This document shows, piece by piece, positions 26,177 to 33,836 of a stretch of 64,000 nucleotides of DNA. The position numbers and the translations under genes were made by a program. The notes under the pieces are model-generated. The model had not been told where the DNA came from. It saw only the letters and a list, made by a program, of their open reading frames with translations, and searched no databases. This DNA comes from Pleionea sp052032335. Its GTDB lineage: Bacteria > Pseudomonadota > Gammaproteobacteria > Enterobacterales > Kangiellaceae. Numbering within the stretch: the stretch's first letter is position 1; every line of letters starts with the position of its first letter. Location: the NCBI GenBank assembly GCA_052032335.1, contig JBPEWV010000161.1:17009-81008 (forward strand), written 5' to 3'.

Positions 26177-27139
26177 TCATTGAGCGCTTAAATCTTTTGA
26201 ATAATGAAACTTGCCTTTCTTGTCGATAATTATCGCCGAAATATCTTCCAATTGATTGATTAACTCAAGCCCTTCAACTGGCCCCATAACAAAAACGCTG
26301 GTTGACAAGGCATCGGCAGTGGTGGAGTCATTGGCAATAATTGACACACTAATACTGTTGTTCGATGAGCGGCCCGTTTTTGGATCCAGTATGTGGTGAA
26401 TGCGTTCTCCATCCCGAATAAAAAAGCGCTCATAATCTCCGGAAGTCGAAATCGCGACGTTTTCTAAGGGCACTTGCGTCAAAACTTCACCATCTTTTCT
26501 GGGGTGTCGAATCCCAATTGTCCACAAACGCCCTCTTTTATCACCTAACAAGCGACTGTCGCCACCAGCTTTAACAAAAGCATGCGTGATACCATTGTTC
26601 TTCAAAATTTCGATACTGGTGTCAACCGCATGACCTTTGGCGATTCCGCCCAGGTCAATTTTAATGCCTGGCTTTTTAAACCGAACGGATAACTTTTGTT
26701 TATTCAATTCAATCGACTGGTAATTAATGAGGGATTTCTGCTGTTCGATAAACGCATCGCTCGGCGCTTTCTCATCGCGATAATTGTATTGATAACCAAC
26801 ACTGGCGTAAGTGATATCAAATGCACCATTGGTTATTCTAGAATAATGGTTTGATTGCTCCAGGAGTAAAAACAATTCTTTCGAAATGCCAACCCAACCT
26901 TCACCCGCTTTTTGATTGACCTGATACAACTCACTGGTTTTTATGTAGGGGCTCATCAGCTGATCAATTCGATTCATCTCTGCAATAACTTCTTTGATCA
27001 AGCGCCGTCCCTTTACTTCATTGGGTTCCCAAAACTCGACCTGGGCCTTGGTTCCCATAACAGTGAACACTTCTTTATGCCATTTCGCCTGAGCAGAAAC
27101 CGTTAAAAAAAGCAAAATGGTTAAGTTTAATAATCGCAT
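26177..27139 (-). CDS. apbE: FAD:protein FMN transferase
   Basis: 320 residues with a signal peptide (LLNLTILLFLTVSAQA), so periplasmic. ApbE-fold motifs: FTVMGTKAQVEFW, KIDLGGIAKGHAVDTSIE, AFVKAGGDSRLLG, AISTSGDYERFF, HHILDPKTGRSSN and ANDSTTADALSTSVFVMG with Mg-binding Asp/Thr. It attaches FMN covalently to Ser/Thr of target flavoproteins such as NqrB/NqrC or RnfG subunits. No target is in the window. It lies downstream of the AgmX-type gene, separated from it by a hairpin, so any cotranscription is weak. Confidence 0.9.
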   Translation of the reverse strand: MRLLNLTILLFLTVSAQAKWHKEVFTVMGTKAQVEFWEPNEVKGRRLIKEVIAEMNRIDQLMSPYIKTSELYQVNQKAGEGWVGISKELFLLLEQSNHYSRITNGAFDITYASVGYQYNYRDEKAPSDAFIEQQKSLINYQSIELNKQKLSVRFKKPGIKIDLGGIAKGHAVDTSIEILKNNGITHAFVKAGGDSRLLGDKRGRLWTIGIRHPRKDGEVLTQVPLENVAISTSGDYERFFIRDGERIHHILDPKTGRSSNNSISVSIIANDSTTADALSTSVFVMGPVEGLELINQLEDISAIIIDKKGKFHYSKDLSAQ

Positions 27140-27184
27140 AGGTTGAGGTTACACTGAAAAAAGATTTCTAGATGACTCGAGAAA

Positions 27185-27212
27185 CAAGGCTAGCGCTACC
27201 AGACTAGCCTTG
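27185..27212 (-). terminator. Hairpin ending the ExbB/ExbD/AgmX operon
   Basis: CAAGGCTAG (27185-27193) pairs perfectly with CTAGCCTTG (27204-27212) around a 10-nt loop, overlapping the stop codon of the AgmX-type gene. Downstream on the minus strand the T tract is short (TTGTTT), so termination may be partial. Confidence 0.45.
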
Positions 27213-28184
27213 AGGGAAAAAGTTAATTGAATAGTTATTTTCCCATACGGCGACATTTTGCTTACCAAAATTCAGTCGCTTGATGGCAAAGATTAACCGA
27301 CGTTCGAGCTTAGGATCATTTAGCTCACTGCTTACAATACTCACATCAGCCACTTCACCCGATGGTAAAATTTTCAACCGAAACACAACCGTTCCTTGTA
27401 AAGTAGGGTCTTTTCGCAATGCGCGATTGTAAGCGGTAAAAATACTGCCCTGATTTCGATCGAAGACCAACTGAATGTTTTCGCTGGTTCGGGCGCCGCC
27501 TTTGGTTCCGGCAGACGCTGTTGAGGCTTTTCGCTCAACCCCTTGAATTTTACTGGTCACTGCTGTTGTGCCAGACCCTTTAAGCGCACCGCCACCGCCT
27601 TTACTTGAGCTGGCTTTAGCGACGTTAATACCACCGCTGTCTTGAAGCGCAGAGTCGCCAATGATTTCACGTTTGGTCTCTGTCGCCTGAGCACCACTTT
27701 GGGTCAATTCGGTTTGTTCGGTCAACTCGGTAACCGTCGTGTTGTCACGTAAATCGGAGAACACATCAAAAACAGCGGCTTTTTCTTTCGCGACTTCTCT
27801 TGCAGCTTCCCTTTCTGGCTCAGGCTCCGGATCGAACTTAGGCTCGGGTTTCGGTTCCGGCTTTGGCTCAGGCTTAGGTTCGGGCTTTGGCTCTTCCTTT
27901 TTCTCTTCTGGCTTGGGCTCTTCTTTCTTTTCTTCTTTCGGCAACTCGGGCTCAGGTGGCGGTGGCAGTTTTTCTTTTTTCTGTTCGATCACCAGCTTGA
28001 CCAATCGATCGGGCACTTTATTAATGACTCGAACATCTTCGGGTACGTCTATCCATGGAATTAACACACCAAAAATTAAACACAGCGCCAGCGCCACCAA
28101 TAAAATTTTGCGAAAGCGATTGCTCTCCTCCTCGGAGCGCTCCCAAGGCAACAGAGGCGATACTTGATGAAAGTAGCTGTTCAT
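27204..28184 (-). CDS. AgmX/PglI C-terminal domain protein, TonB-like energy transducer
   Basis: 326 residues from ATG 28184, just after the second ExbD stop; the longer frame to 28259 would overlap exbD. One membrane segment near residues 26-45 follows a basic N-terminus. A long Pro/Glu/Lys linker (KPEPKPEPKPEP) should cross the periplasm, then a Gly/Ser/Ala-rich region. The C-terminal domain (VFDRNQGSIFTAYNRALRK, LQGTVVFRLKILPSGEV, LNDPKLERRL) matches the AgmX/PglI C-terminal family. In Myxococcus such proteins (GltJ/GltG) link the Agl motor to the envelope. Here it is the last gene of an ExbB-ExbD-ExbD set and presumably transmits motor force to a partner. Confidence 0.88.
   Translation of the reverse strand: MNSYFHQVSPLLPWERSEEESNRFRKILLVALALCLIFGVLIPWIDVPEDVRVINKVPDRLVKLVIEQKKEKLPPPPEPELPKEEKKEEPKPEEKKEEPKPEPKPEPKPEPKPEPKFDPEPEPEREAAREVAKEKAAVFDVFSDLRDNTTVTELTEQTELTQSGAQATETKREIIGDSALQDSGGINVAKASSSKGGGGALKGSGTTAVTSKIQGVERKASTASAGTKGGARTSENIQLVFDRNQGSIFTAYNRALRKDPTLQGTVVFRLKILPSGEVADVSIVSSELNDPKLERRLIFAIKRLNFGKQNVAVWENNYSINFFPQG
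27810..27968 (-). repeat. Pro/Glu/Lys-rich repeat tract in the AgmX-type gene
   Basis: A low-complexity stretch encodes repeated KPEP units and EEKKEE blocks. It is the predicted periplasm-spanning linker, comparable to TonB. The Gly/Ser-rich open frame on the other strand is its shadow. Confidence 0.75.
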
Positions 28185-28188
28185 AAGT

Positions 28189-28698
28189 CTACTCAGAAGC
28201 CTCTTTTTCTTTAGTTTGTTTAACAACCGCCAGTGAAATGTCTTTGTAATTAGATTCACTTAAAGTGTACAAAATGCGTTTTAGTAATTTATACGGAATT
28301 TCTTTATCACCCATAATGGTTACTTGACCCGGATCAGAGGTCGACGCGTTAATGCCCAATCGCTGACGAAGTTGAAACTCCAGTTCTTCTTTTAAGCTGG
28401 GAATAATGTTTTCTTCACTGTCCATTACCGCATTCGCTTCGGCGATCTTGCGCCCCTGCACAATTAAATTATCGTTGTTGACCATAATCAATAATGTTTC
28501 TTCGGGGGCTTTTTCTGACGTCGACTTAGGCAACTGCACGGCCTTGGTTGAAGGTAATTGCTCAACCGTCGAAGAGTTCACAAGCAAAAAGAAAACCAGG
28601 ATAGTAAAAATATCCATAAGCGAAACCAAATGCAGGCCACCTTTGCCATGCCGCTTGTGATGTCGCTCCATTCTTTTTGCGCGCACTGACAACTTCAT
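28189..28698 (-). CDS. ExbD/TolR family protein, second copy
   Basis: 169 residues. A basic N-terminus is followed by one membrane helix, LVSLMDIFTILVFFLL, with the conserved proton-relay Asp at D29. The periplasmic domain has the ExbD fold (LIMVNNDNLIVQGRKI, QVTIMGDKEIPYKLLKRILY). ExbD-type proteins pair inside an ExbB pentamer to convert proton flow into motion. It starts immediately after the stop of the first ExbD (TAAATG), so the two should be made in equal amounts. The other copy lacks the Asp. Confidence 0.9.
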   Translation of the reverse strand: MKLSVRAKRMERHHKRHGKGGLHLVSLMDIFTILVFFLLVNSSTVEQLPSTKAVQLPKSTSEKAPEETLLIMVNNDNLIVQGRKIAEANAVMDSEENIIPSLKEELEFQLRQRLGINASTSDPGQVTIMGDKEIPYKLLKRILYTLSESNYKDISLAVVKQTKEKEASE

Positions 28699-29235
28699 TT
28701 ACTGGCCCTCCCCTTGCTTATCGTAAGCAGGTGGTGCACTTCCAATCGAAATGTCAGGGAATAACTCGCCATAAATAATTGTTTTGGTGCTGCCATCGGA
28801 TTCTTCCGTGGTCATGGCACGAACAGAATCCATGGTCTGGATCAGCACGTCGTACTCAATGTTTTCTTCGAGCAATAGTGTTACAGAAGTCTCGTCAGCA
28901 AAATCGGGAGATGCCTTAATCCGCTTTAAAGAGTCGTTCAGTTTCTTAAAATCGTAACCATCTTCGGTATTGGGAATGGTGACGAATCCTCCACTGCCAC
29001 GCTCGGCAATTTCCAATCGCTCCTTTCTAACAATCACTTCAAGTGCTTTAACGGGTTCGTCAGGTTTGTTTTGCGCAGCACTGGTTCCTGGCAGGTTCAA
29101 GTTTAAAATAGACACTTGTGAGAAGACCGCCGTTATTAATAGAAACGGAACAAGCACAACCATCAAATTCATAAAGGCTGTGATATTTAAGTCGGCGTTG
29201 ACTTCTCGGGAGCGCTTAGCTCGACGCTGCCACAT
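28699..29235 (-). CDS. ExbD/TolR family protein, first copy, with Asn in place of the conserved Asp
   Basis: 178 residues. The membrane helix reads LNITAFMNLMVVLVPFLLITAVF. Aligned with E. coli ExbD (INVTPFIDVML), the essential Asp25 corresponds to Asn23 here, so this subunit should not carry protons itself. The periplasmic part (LEVIVRKERLEIAERG, VTLLLEENIEYDVLIQTMDSVR) keeps the ExbD/TolR fold. It starts 10 nt after the ExbB stop with an AGGTGA ribosome site. With the second copy it could form an asymmetric pair inside the ExbB-type channel. Confidence 0.88.
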   Translation of the reverse strand: MWQRRAKRSREVNADLNITAFMNLMVVLVPFLLITAVFSQVSILNLNLPGTSAAQNKPDEPVKALEVIVRKERLEIAERGSGGFVTIPNTEDGYDFKKLNDSLKRIKASPDFADETSVTLLLEENIEYDVLIQTMDSVRAMTTEESDGSTKTIIYGELFPDISIGSAPPAYDKQGEGQ

Positions 29236-29245
29236 AAATCACCTC

Positions 29246-29998
29246 TTACGCTTGTGGACGAACAGCAGTTTTTGCTGCGGGTCGTTTTTGCTGAGATTCC
29301 ACGGGCTTTGCCGAGCGAATAACATTAACAAACTTTACCGAGGCCATTTCAAGGCTATCAATGATTTCTGTTGTTTTGGTTTGTAAAAAGGTAAACGCCA
29401 ACAACAATGGAATGGCCGCCATCAAACCAAACGCCGTCGTATTCATCGCAACCGAGATACTGGCCGACAACAAGTTTGCTTTCTCTGATGGGTCAACGTT
29501 GGCAACCGCGGTAAAAGCCGCTATCAGACCGAGTATGGTTCCCAGCAATCCTAACAAGGTCGCTATGTTCGCAAACGTCGCCAGATATTGGGTGCGCTTT
29601 TCGAGACGAGGCATAATTTCCATCAAACCTTCTTCCATCGCCATTTCTAAATCGTCGTGACGGCGCGCCTGACTGAATTTACTCAAGCCATAGGCCAAAA
29701 TTCGCCCTAAGGCAGCGTTCGAGTTCGATGCCATATTCAGCGCCTGTCGAAAATCGCCTTTATTCAGCATGGGCAAAAGTTTCTTCCAGACGCTTTGATT
29801 TTTGCGCTTAACCAACTCGAGATAAATGAACCGTTCAATCGCAATGGCCAAGCCAATCGCCATCACAATCAAAATCGGATACATAAAGGCCCCGCCTTCC
29901 TGAAAAAACTCCACGACGACCATAAAAAAGCCTTTCTCTTCTGCTGGCGCAGCGGTCGTTGCACTTTGCGTCAGTGCAAGCAATGCCAACCCCTTCAT
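29246..29998 (-). CDS. MotA/TolQ/ExbB family proton channel subunit
   Basis: 250 residues. An N-terminal stretch (MKGLALLALTQSATTAA) resembles a cleavable signal. Three membrane helices follow: about 37-57 (FMYPILIVMAIGLAIAIERF), about 140-162 (ATLLGLLGTILGLIAAF) and about 180-205 (AMNTTAFGLMAAIPLLL, with the conserved Thr of the proton path). It is the stator pentamer for the two ExbD-type proteins encoded just downstream. The gap from the preceding 104-aa gene is 96 nt and contains a hairpin; CGGAGAG gives a strong ribosome site. Confidence 0.92.
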   Translation of the reverse strand: MKGLALLALTQSATTAAPAEEKGFFMVVVEFFQEGGAFMYPILIVMAIGLAIAIERFIYLELVKRKNQSVWKKLLPMLNKGDFRQALNMASNSNAALGRILAYGLSKFSQARRHDDLEMAMEEGLMEIMPRLEKRTQYLATFANIATLLGLLGTILGLIAAFTAVANVDPSEKANLLSASISVAMNTTAFGLMAAIPLLLAFTFLQTKTTEIIDSLEMASVKFVNVIRSAKPVESQQKRPAAKTAVRPQA

Positions 29999-30042
29999 GT
30001 TTACTCTCCGTTTCTATTTGAGATTAATAAAAGAAATCAGTA

Positions 30043-30068
30043 TATAACATGCAGATCTACATGTTATA
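30043..30068. repeat. Perfect 9-bp inverted repeat upstream of the ExbB gene
   Basis: TATAACATG (30043-30051) pairs with CATGTTATA (30060-30068) around an 8-nt loop. It lies in the only sizeable gap of the long leftward operon, between the secreted 104-aa protein and ExbB. It could be an operator, an mRNA-processing hairpin or a weak terminator that sets different levels of the TPR and motor parts. Confidence 0.6.
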
Positions 30069-30094
30069 CAAAACCTCTGAAAATGAGATAAATA

Positions 30095-30409
30095 TCACTG
30101 TTCGCTATTCGATTCGTCGGTCGGCTCAGACTGTAACTGACGAAACAGGTTGACCCTACGTTTGAAAACGTTACTTTCGACCGGCCCATAGACTTCGTCG
30201 ACAATACGCCCCTGTATTGGCGAAACATCATTCGCCGGCCCTTTTTTCCAAGGGACGATGTAGAGCACATTAGGCAACTCTTTGTTACCCTTGATGGTCA
30301 AACCGAGTGTTGAGTCTCGTACCACCGTGGTTGCCTGCTGTTCATTTTGAGATTCCGCCGCTTGAAGTGATAGCGGCAATAACATGACTAGCAAAAATAA
30401 CACTTTCAT
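30095..30409 (-). CDS. Small exported protein in the TPR/ExbB operon
   Basis: 104 residues with a signal peptide (MKVLFLLVMLLPLSLQA). The mature part has VRDSTLGLTIKGNKELPNVLYIVPWK, then QGRIVDEVYGPVESNVFKRRVN; no known domain is recognised. The ATG overlaps the preceding lipoprotein stop by 4 nt (ATGA), so it is coupled. Its place between the TPR proteins and the proton channel suggests a periplasmic linker role; this is inference from context only. Confidence 0.75.
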   Translation of the reverse strand: MKVLFLLVMLLPLSLQAAESQNEQQATTVVRDSTLGLTIKGNKELPNVLYIVPWKKGPANDVSPIQGRIVDEVYGPVESNVFKRRVNLFRQLQSEPTDESNSEQ

Positions 30410-30993
30410 TCGCTGTTCCCCTCGGGAATTCGTCGTTTCAATTCGACAATCCAGCCAGACACTTTTTCATCGCTCTCAACCAAATCTAAATATTGCTCAA
30501 AGGACGTTAATGCCAAAATATAGTCTTGTAAATACAAGTCTGCCAATATCCCCAAATTCAAATAGGGTTTGGCGTATTTGGGTTCAACATCAATTGCCTT
30601 TTGGTAAGATTGTTTTGCCTGCTCAAACTCCCCTTCCAAACGACTGATATAGCCTTTCAAATTTAAGGCCGGAGGGTATTCTGCTCGGAGACTCAGCGCT
30701 GCATCGACGTGCTCCATGGCATCGTCAAAATCATCTTGCCGAATATCAATCAGAGCCCTGTTTAGTTCAATCTGAGGGTACTCTCGGTATCGCTCGTTTG
30801 CAGACTCTAGCAGTTCATCCGCCTCATCGAACGAGTCTTCATTGGCAAGGGTTCGTGCTTGATTAAGAATCTGCTGCAAACCACCGGGTAAATCTTCTTG
30901 CAAAAAGGCCGGCGCGTCGGGATCCGCTTGTCGTCCAGTACCAGCACATCCCACCAGAATTAAACCGATTAATACCAGACTCAGGATTCTCAT
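30406..30993 (-). CDS. TPR lipoprotein, GltE-like by position and form
   Basis: 195 residues from ATG 30993 (GGAGGA 8 nt upstream). Lipobox LVGC with Cys16; the residue after Cys is Ala, which suits outer-membrane sorting. The mature part is TPR helices: EADELLESANERYREYPQIELNRALI, EYPPALNLKGYISRLEGEFEQAKQSY, YAKPYLNLGILADLY. It overlaps the 948-aa gene by 4 nt and the next gene by 4 nt. A small TPR lipoprotein of this kind (GltE/AglT) is part of the Myxococcus Agl/Glt machinery; homology should be tested. Confidence 0.8.
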   Translation of the reverse strand: MRILSLVLIGLILVGCAGTGRQADPDAPAFLQEDLPGGLQQILNQARTLANEDSFDEADELLESANERYREYPQIELNRALIDIRQDDFDDAMEHVDAALSLRAEYPPALNLKGYISRLEGEFEQAKQSYQKAIDVEPKYAKPYLNLGILADLYLQDYILALTSFEQYLDLVESDEKVSGWIVELKRRIPEGNSE

Positions 30994-33836
30994 TGCACAG
31001 TTCCTCCAAACCAAGTTTCAATCAACTCTTGCTTGTTGTAGCGAGCAGGTTGCAATGTAGCTAACGCATCGAAGGAACGTTTTACCCAGTCATCGTAAAC
31101 ATTTTGCATTACGCGTGCCGAGTTGGATGAGAAAATCTGAATCGCTTTTTCTTCGATCGGAAAAGCCTGATCTTCAATAATAAACTGATATTCTTCAAGC
31201 TCCAGCTCACTCATACCCGGAGGCCGCTCAGAATTCAATATGGCGCGCGCCAGATTTAAATACAATTCACCTACCCGATGCGTACTGGCGGTAGTAAACT
31301 CCGCCACCTTAAATTTGGCTATGTTGCCATAAGCTTGCAAAGCCTTATCCATGGCTTCTCGTTTGCGCGTTAATGACGCTTTAAGCGGTAAAGAAAGTTT
31401 AATCGCCTGATACCTTTCGTATAAAGGTTCAGCCAACTCAAACGCAGAACGGGCAGCCAGATAACGCGTTCGGTCGGTATTTTTATTGCCCGCCGCTCGA
31501 TAACTGCTAACAATTTTATTACGCCAAAAATTAACCTTTCCTGTCTCACCGAGCGACTGATACAACTCAACCAGTTTTGCCCGCGCTTCCATTGATTGCA
31601 CAAAGGGCTCGGGATAACGATTAATGTAAGTCTTGAAGGCATCGATGGCTGCCCGATTATTGTTCGCTTTCAAATACAAATCTGAGACGTACCATTGAAT
31701 GTCTCTCGCCTTGTTCGGATCTTGTGTATTGGTTGCAATCCGCTGGTAAGCCGATGCTGCATCAGACCATAGCTCCAGCTTTTCATAGACCAGTGCCAAC
31801 CGCTCGTCCAACCCTTCGGCCAGAGGGTGCTGGCTGAAGCGCCCGCGAAATCCTTCCAGTGCAATTTTTGCCGGTTGCCACTGTTCCTGTTTCATCAACA
31901 ATATGGCAGCATCCAACTCTGCGTTGGGTCGAATACTGGCATTCGGCTCTACTGCGACCATGCGTTGATATTCGGCAATGGCCTGATCGATTTGTTGCGC
32001 CTCTTTTAATACCTCGGCTTGTTTATAAATGGATTGAGCTCTGCGCTCGCGAAACTCTTCGGTCTGCGCTTGGTTCAGAATAACCTCCGCAAGAACGCGG
32101 GTGATGGCTTTCTCCGCTTCTGGGTATTTTTGTTTATCGAATAATCCATTTGCAATGATCACTTTGGCCCGATCGGTTTGCTGTTTATTCTGTTGCCCCG
32201 GTAATGCCAATAATTTTTCCGACGTTTGCACCGCTTCGTCGATTCTATCGAACACCAACAATTGTTCTGCCGAACGCAACAAGAGTTCACCAGCTCGAGG
32301 CGAATTTGGGAAAAACTCGGCAAACAACAACGTATAATTAATGACTTGTTCTTTGTATTGTTTGATTTGTTCCGTGTTTTCAGGTTTGGTAGCCTTCTCC
32401 AATGCCTGATAGCTAAGCAATATATTGTAAGCCGCTTGCTCACGTTTTGCGTACGACTTGTACTGATAAGCAATAATATCGAACTCTTTGATCGCACTTT
32501 GATACTCTTCTGCGTCAAATAGCGCCTCTGCCATTAAGAAGTGATAGGGCGCGACTTTCACTTCTTCGGTAAGTAACTCCAAAAAGTGACTGTACCATTC
32601 AGCGGCGACCAGATAACTCTGTTTGTTTTTGTTGCGTTGAGCTTGGGCATGATAATGACTCGACACCTCTTCCAGATTGGTAATCACACTGGGTTTTAAT
32701 GTCATTCTCAACGGTTCGTCAGCTTTCTTCCAATATTCGCTTTTTACCCCAAATTGCGTCAAAAACTTTTCTTTTGCAGGAAGTACTAGCGATGGGAAAC
32801 CACCGTCGACAAAAGTTTTAACAACACTTAACTGGAAAAACGCCGCTTTCGGGTGTAATGGGTTTTCCGTCACAAATGCGGTATAAGTGTTTGCCGCATC
32901 TTGAAACCGCTCTTGGTTTAAATACAACTCGGCAAGGTCGGCGTAAATTTCGTGTTCGTAATCTTTTCGACCATTGTCCGCAAAATATTGTTTCACCGAC
33001 TCCGGTCCTTCCAGATGATAAAAAGATAACGAAATGGCTCGACTGGTATCTTTGACCAACTCGGCGGTCACTCGTTTTACATCATCTTTCAAGTCACTGC
33101 CTGATTTTAATCGCTCTAGCAAGGGGAAAAAATTTTCCAGCGCGCTCACATAATCAAAGGTTTTAAATCGCGACCAACCGTTTTTGTACAGAGCTTTGTC
33201 ATAAAAGTCGGAGTCTTTGCCCTGAGTTAGGACATTTTGGTATGCTTCAGCGGCGTTGCGGTATTCCTGGCGTAAAAAATACGCCTCGCCACGACGAAAT
33301 TGAACTTCGACCCATTCCGGAGATTCGTTATGCTCGACCACCAGCTCGTCTAATTTTTGCAACGATTCATCGGAGCGTCCATCAAGCGCTAACGCACGTG
33401 CAAGTTGATAGCGAATGGAAGCGTCGTCGGCTTGTTTCGGGTACTCGCTGATCACCTTTTCGTACAACTGAGCTGCCCGCTCGTAACTGGCTTCTCGCAT
33501 TGCTTTGGGTAAGCTTTCTAACGACTTTCCTTCGGCCAGCTCCGCGTTCTTTTCTTCCGCCAGTCGCATGTTTAAATCGGCCAGTCGACGCATCGCTTGT
33601 CGACGTACTTCGCCATGGGGAGACTCCATCAACCTGAGATAAGAATCGATAACCTGATTGGCGTCAACATTATCAATACTCGACTCCGGAACAACGACCT
33701 CTTTTTCTTCGACAAACTCAACCGTCGGCTCAAGTTCAGACAGAGGAATTTTACCACCGCCCGAACGCCCCAAGCCAACCAAGGCACAAGCGTTAATTAG
33801 AAGAACTAAAACAATGGCAAGACTGATTCGCTTCAT
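30990..33836 (-). CDS. Very large TPR lipoprotein
   Basis: 948 residues. Lipobox LLINAC (Cys17) after a short hydrophobic signal, then a linker with an acidic Pro-poor stretch and TPR-like helices along almost the whole chain (YERAAQLYEKVISEYPKQAD, EYRNAAEAYQNVLTQ, LYLNQERFQDAANTYTAFV, YQSAIKEFDIIAYQY, QIDQAIAEYQRMVAVEP). TPR superhelices are protein-binding scaffolds; this one should lie on the periplasmic side of the inner or outer membrane. It overlaps the genes on both sides by 4 nt. In size and setting it resembles the large TPR proteins (GltD/AgnA type) of Agl/Glt clusters. No enzyme motif seen. Confidence 0.85.
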   Translation of the reverse strand: MKRISLAIVLVLLINACALVGLGRSGGGKIPLSELEPTVEFVEEKEVVVPESSIDNVDANQVIDSYLRLMESPHGEVRRQAMRRLADLNMRLAEEKNAELAEGKSLESLPKAMREASYERAAQLYEKVISEYPKQADDASIRYQLARALALDGRSDESLQKLDELVVEHNESPEWVEVQFRRGEAYFLRQEYRNAAEAYQNVLTQGKDSDFYDKALYKNGWSRFKTFDYVSALENFFPLLERLKSGSDLKDDVKRVTAELVKDTSRAISLSFYHLEGPESVKQYFADNGRKDYEHEIYADLAELYLNQERFQDAANTYTAFVTENPLHPKAAFFQLSVVKTFVDGGFPSLVLPAKEKFLTQFGVKSEYWKKADEPLRMTLKPSVITNLEEVSSHYHAQAQRNKNKQSYLVAAEWYSHFLELLTEEVKVAPYHFLMAEALFDAEEYQSAIKEFDIIAYQYKSYAKREQAAYNILLSYQALEKATKPENTEQIKQYKEQVINYTLLFAEFFPNSPRAGELLLRSAEQLLVFDRIDEAVQTSEKLLALPGQQNKQQTDRAKVIIANGLFDKQKYPEAEKAITRVLAEVILNQAQTEEFRERRAQSIYKQAEVLKEAQQIDQAIAEYQRMVAVEPNASIRPNAELDAAILLMKQEQWQPAKIALEGFRGRFSQHPLAEGLDERLALVYEKLELWSDAASAYQRIATNTQDPNKARDIQWYVSDLYLKANNNRAAIDAFKTYINRYPEPFVQSMEARAKLVELYQSLGETGKVNFWRNKIVSSYRAAGNKNTDRTRYLAARSAFELAEPLYERYQAIKLSLPLKASLTRKREAMDKALQAYGNIAKFKVAEFTTASTHRVGELYLNLARAILNSERPPGMSELELEEYQFIIEDQAFPIEEKAIQIFSSNSARVMQNVYDDWVKRSFDALATLQPARYNKQELIETWFGGTVQ

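Noticed and set aside
27739..28167. A 142-codon Gly/Ser-rich frame on the plus strand
   Set aside because: It is the complement of the Pro/Glu/Lys repeat in the AgmX-type gene and has no family pattern.
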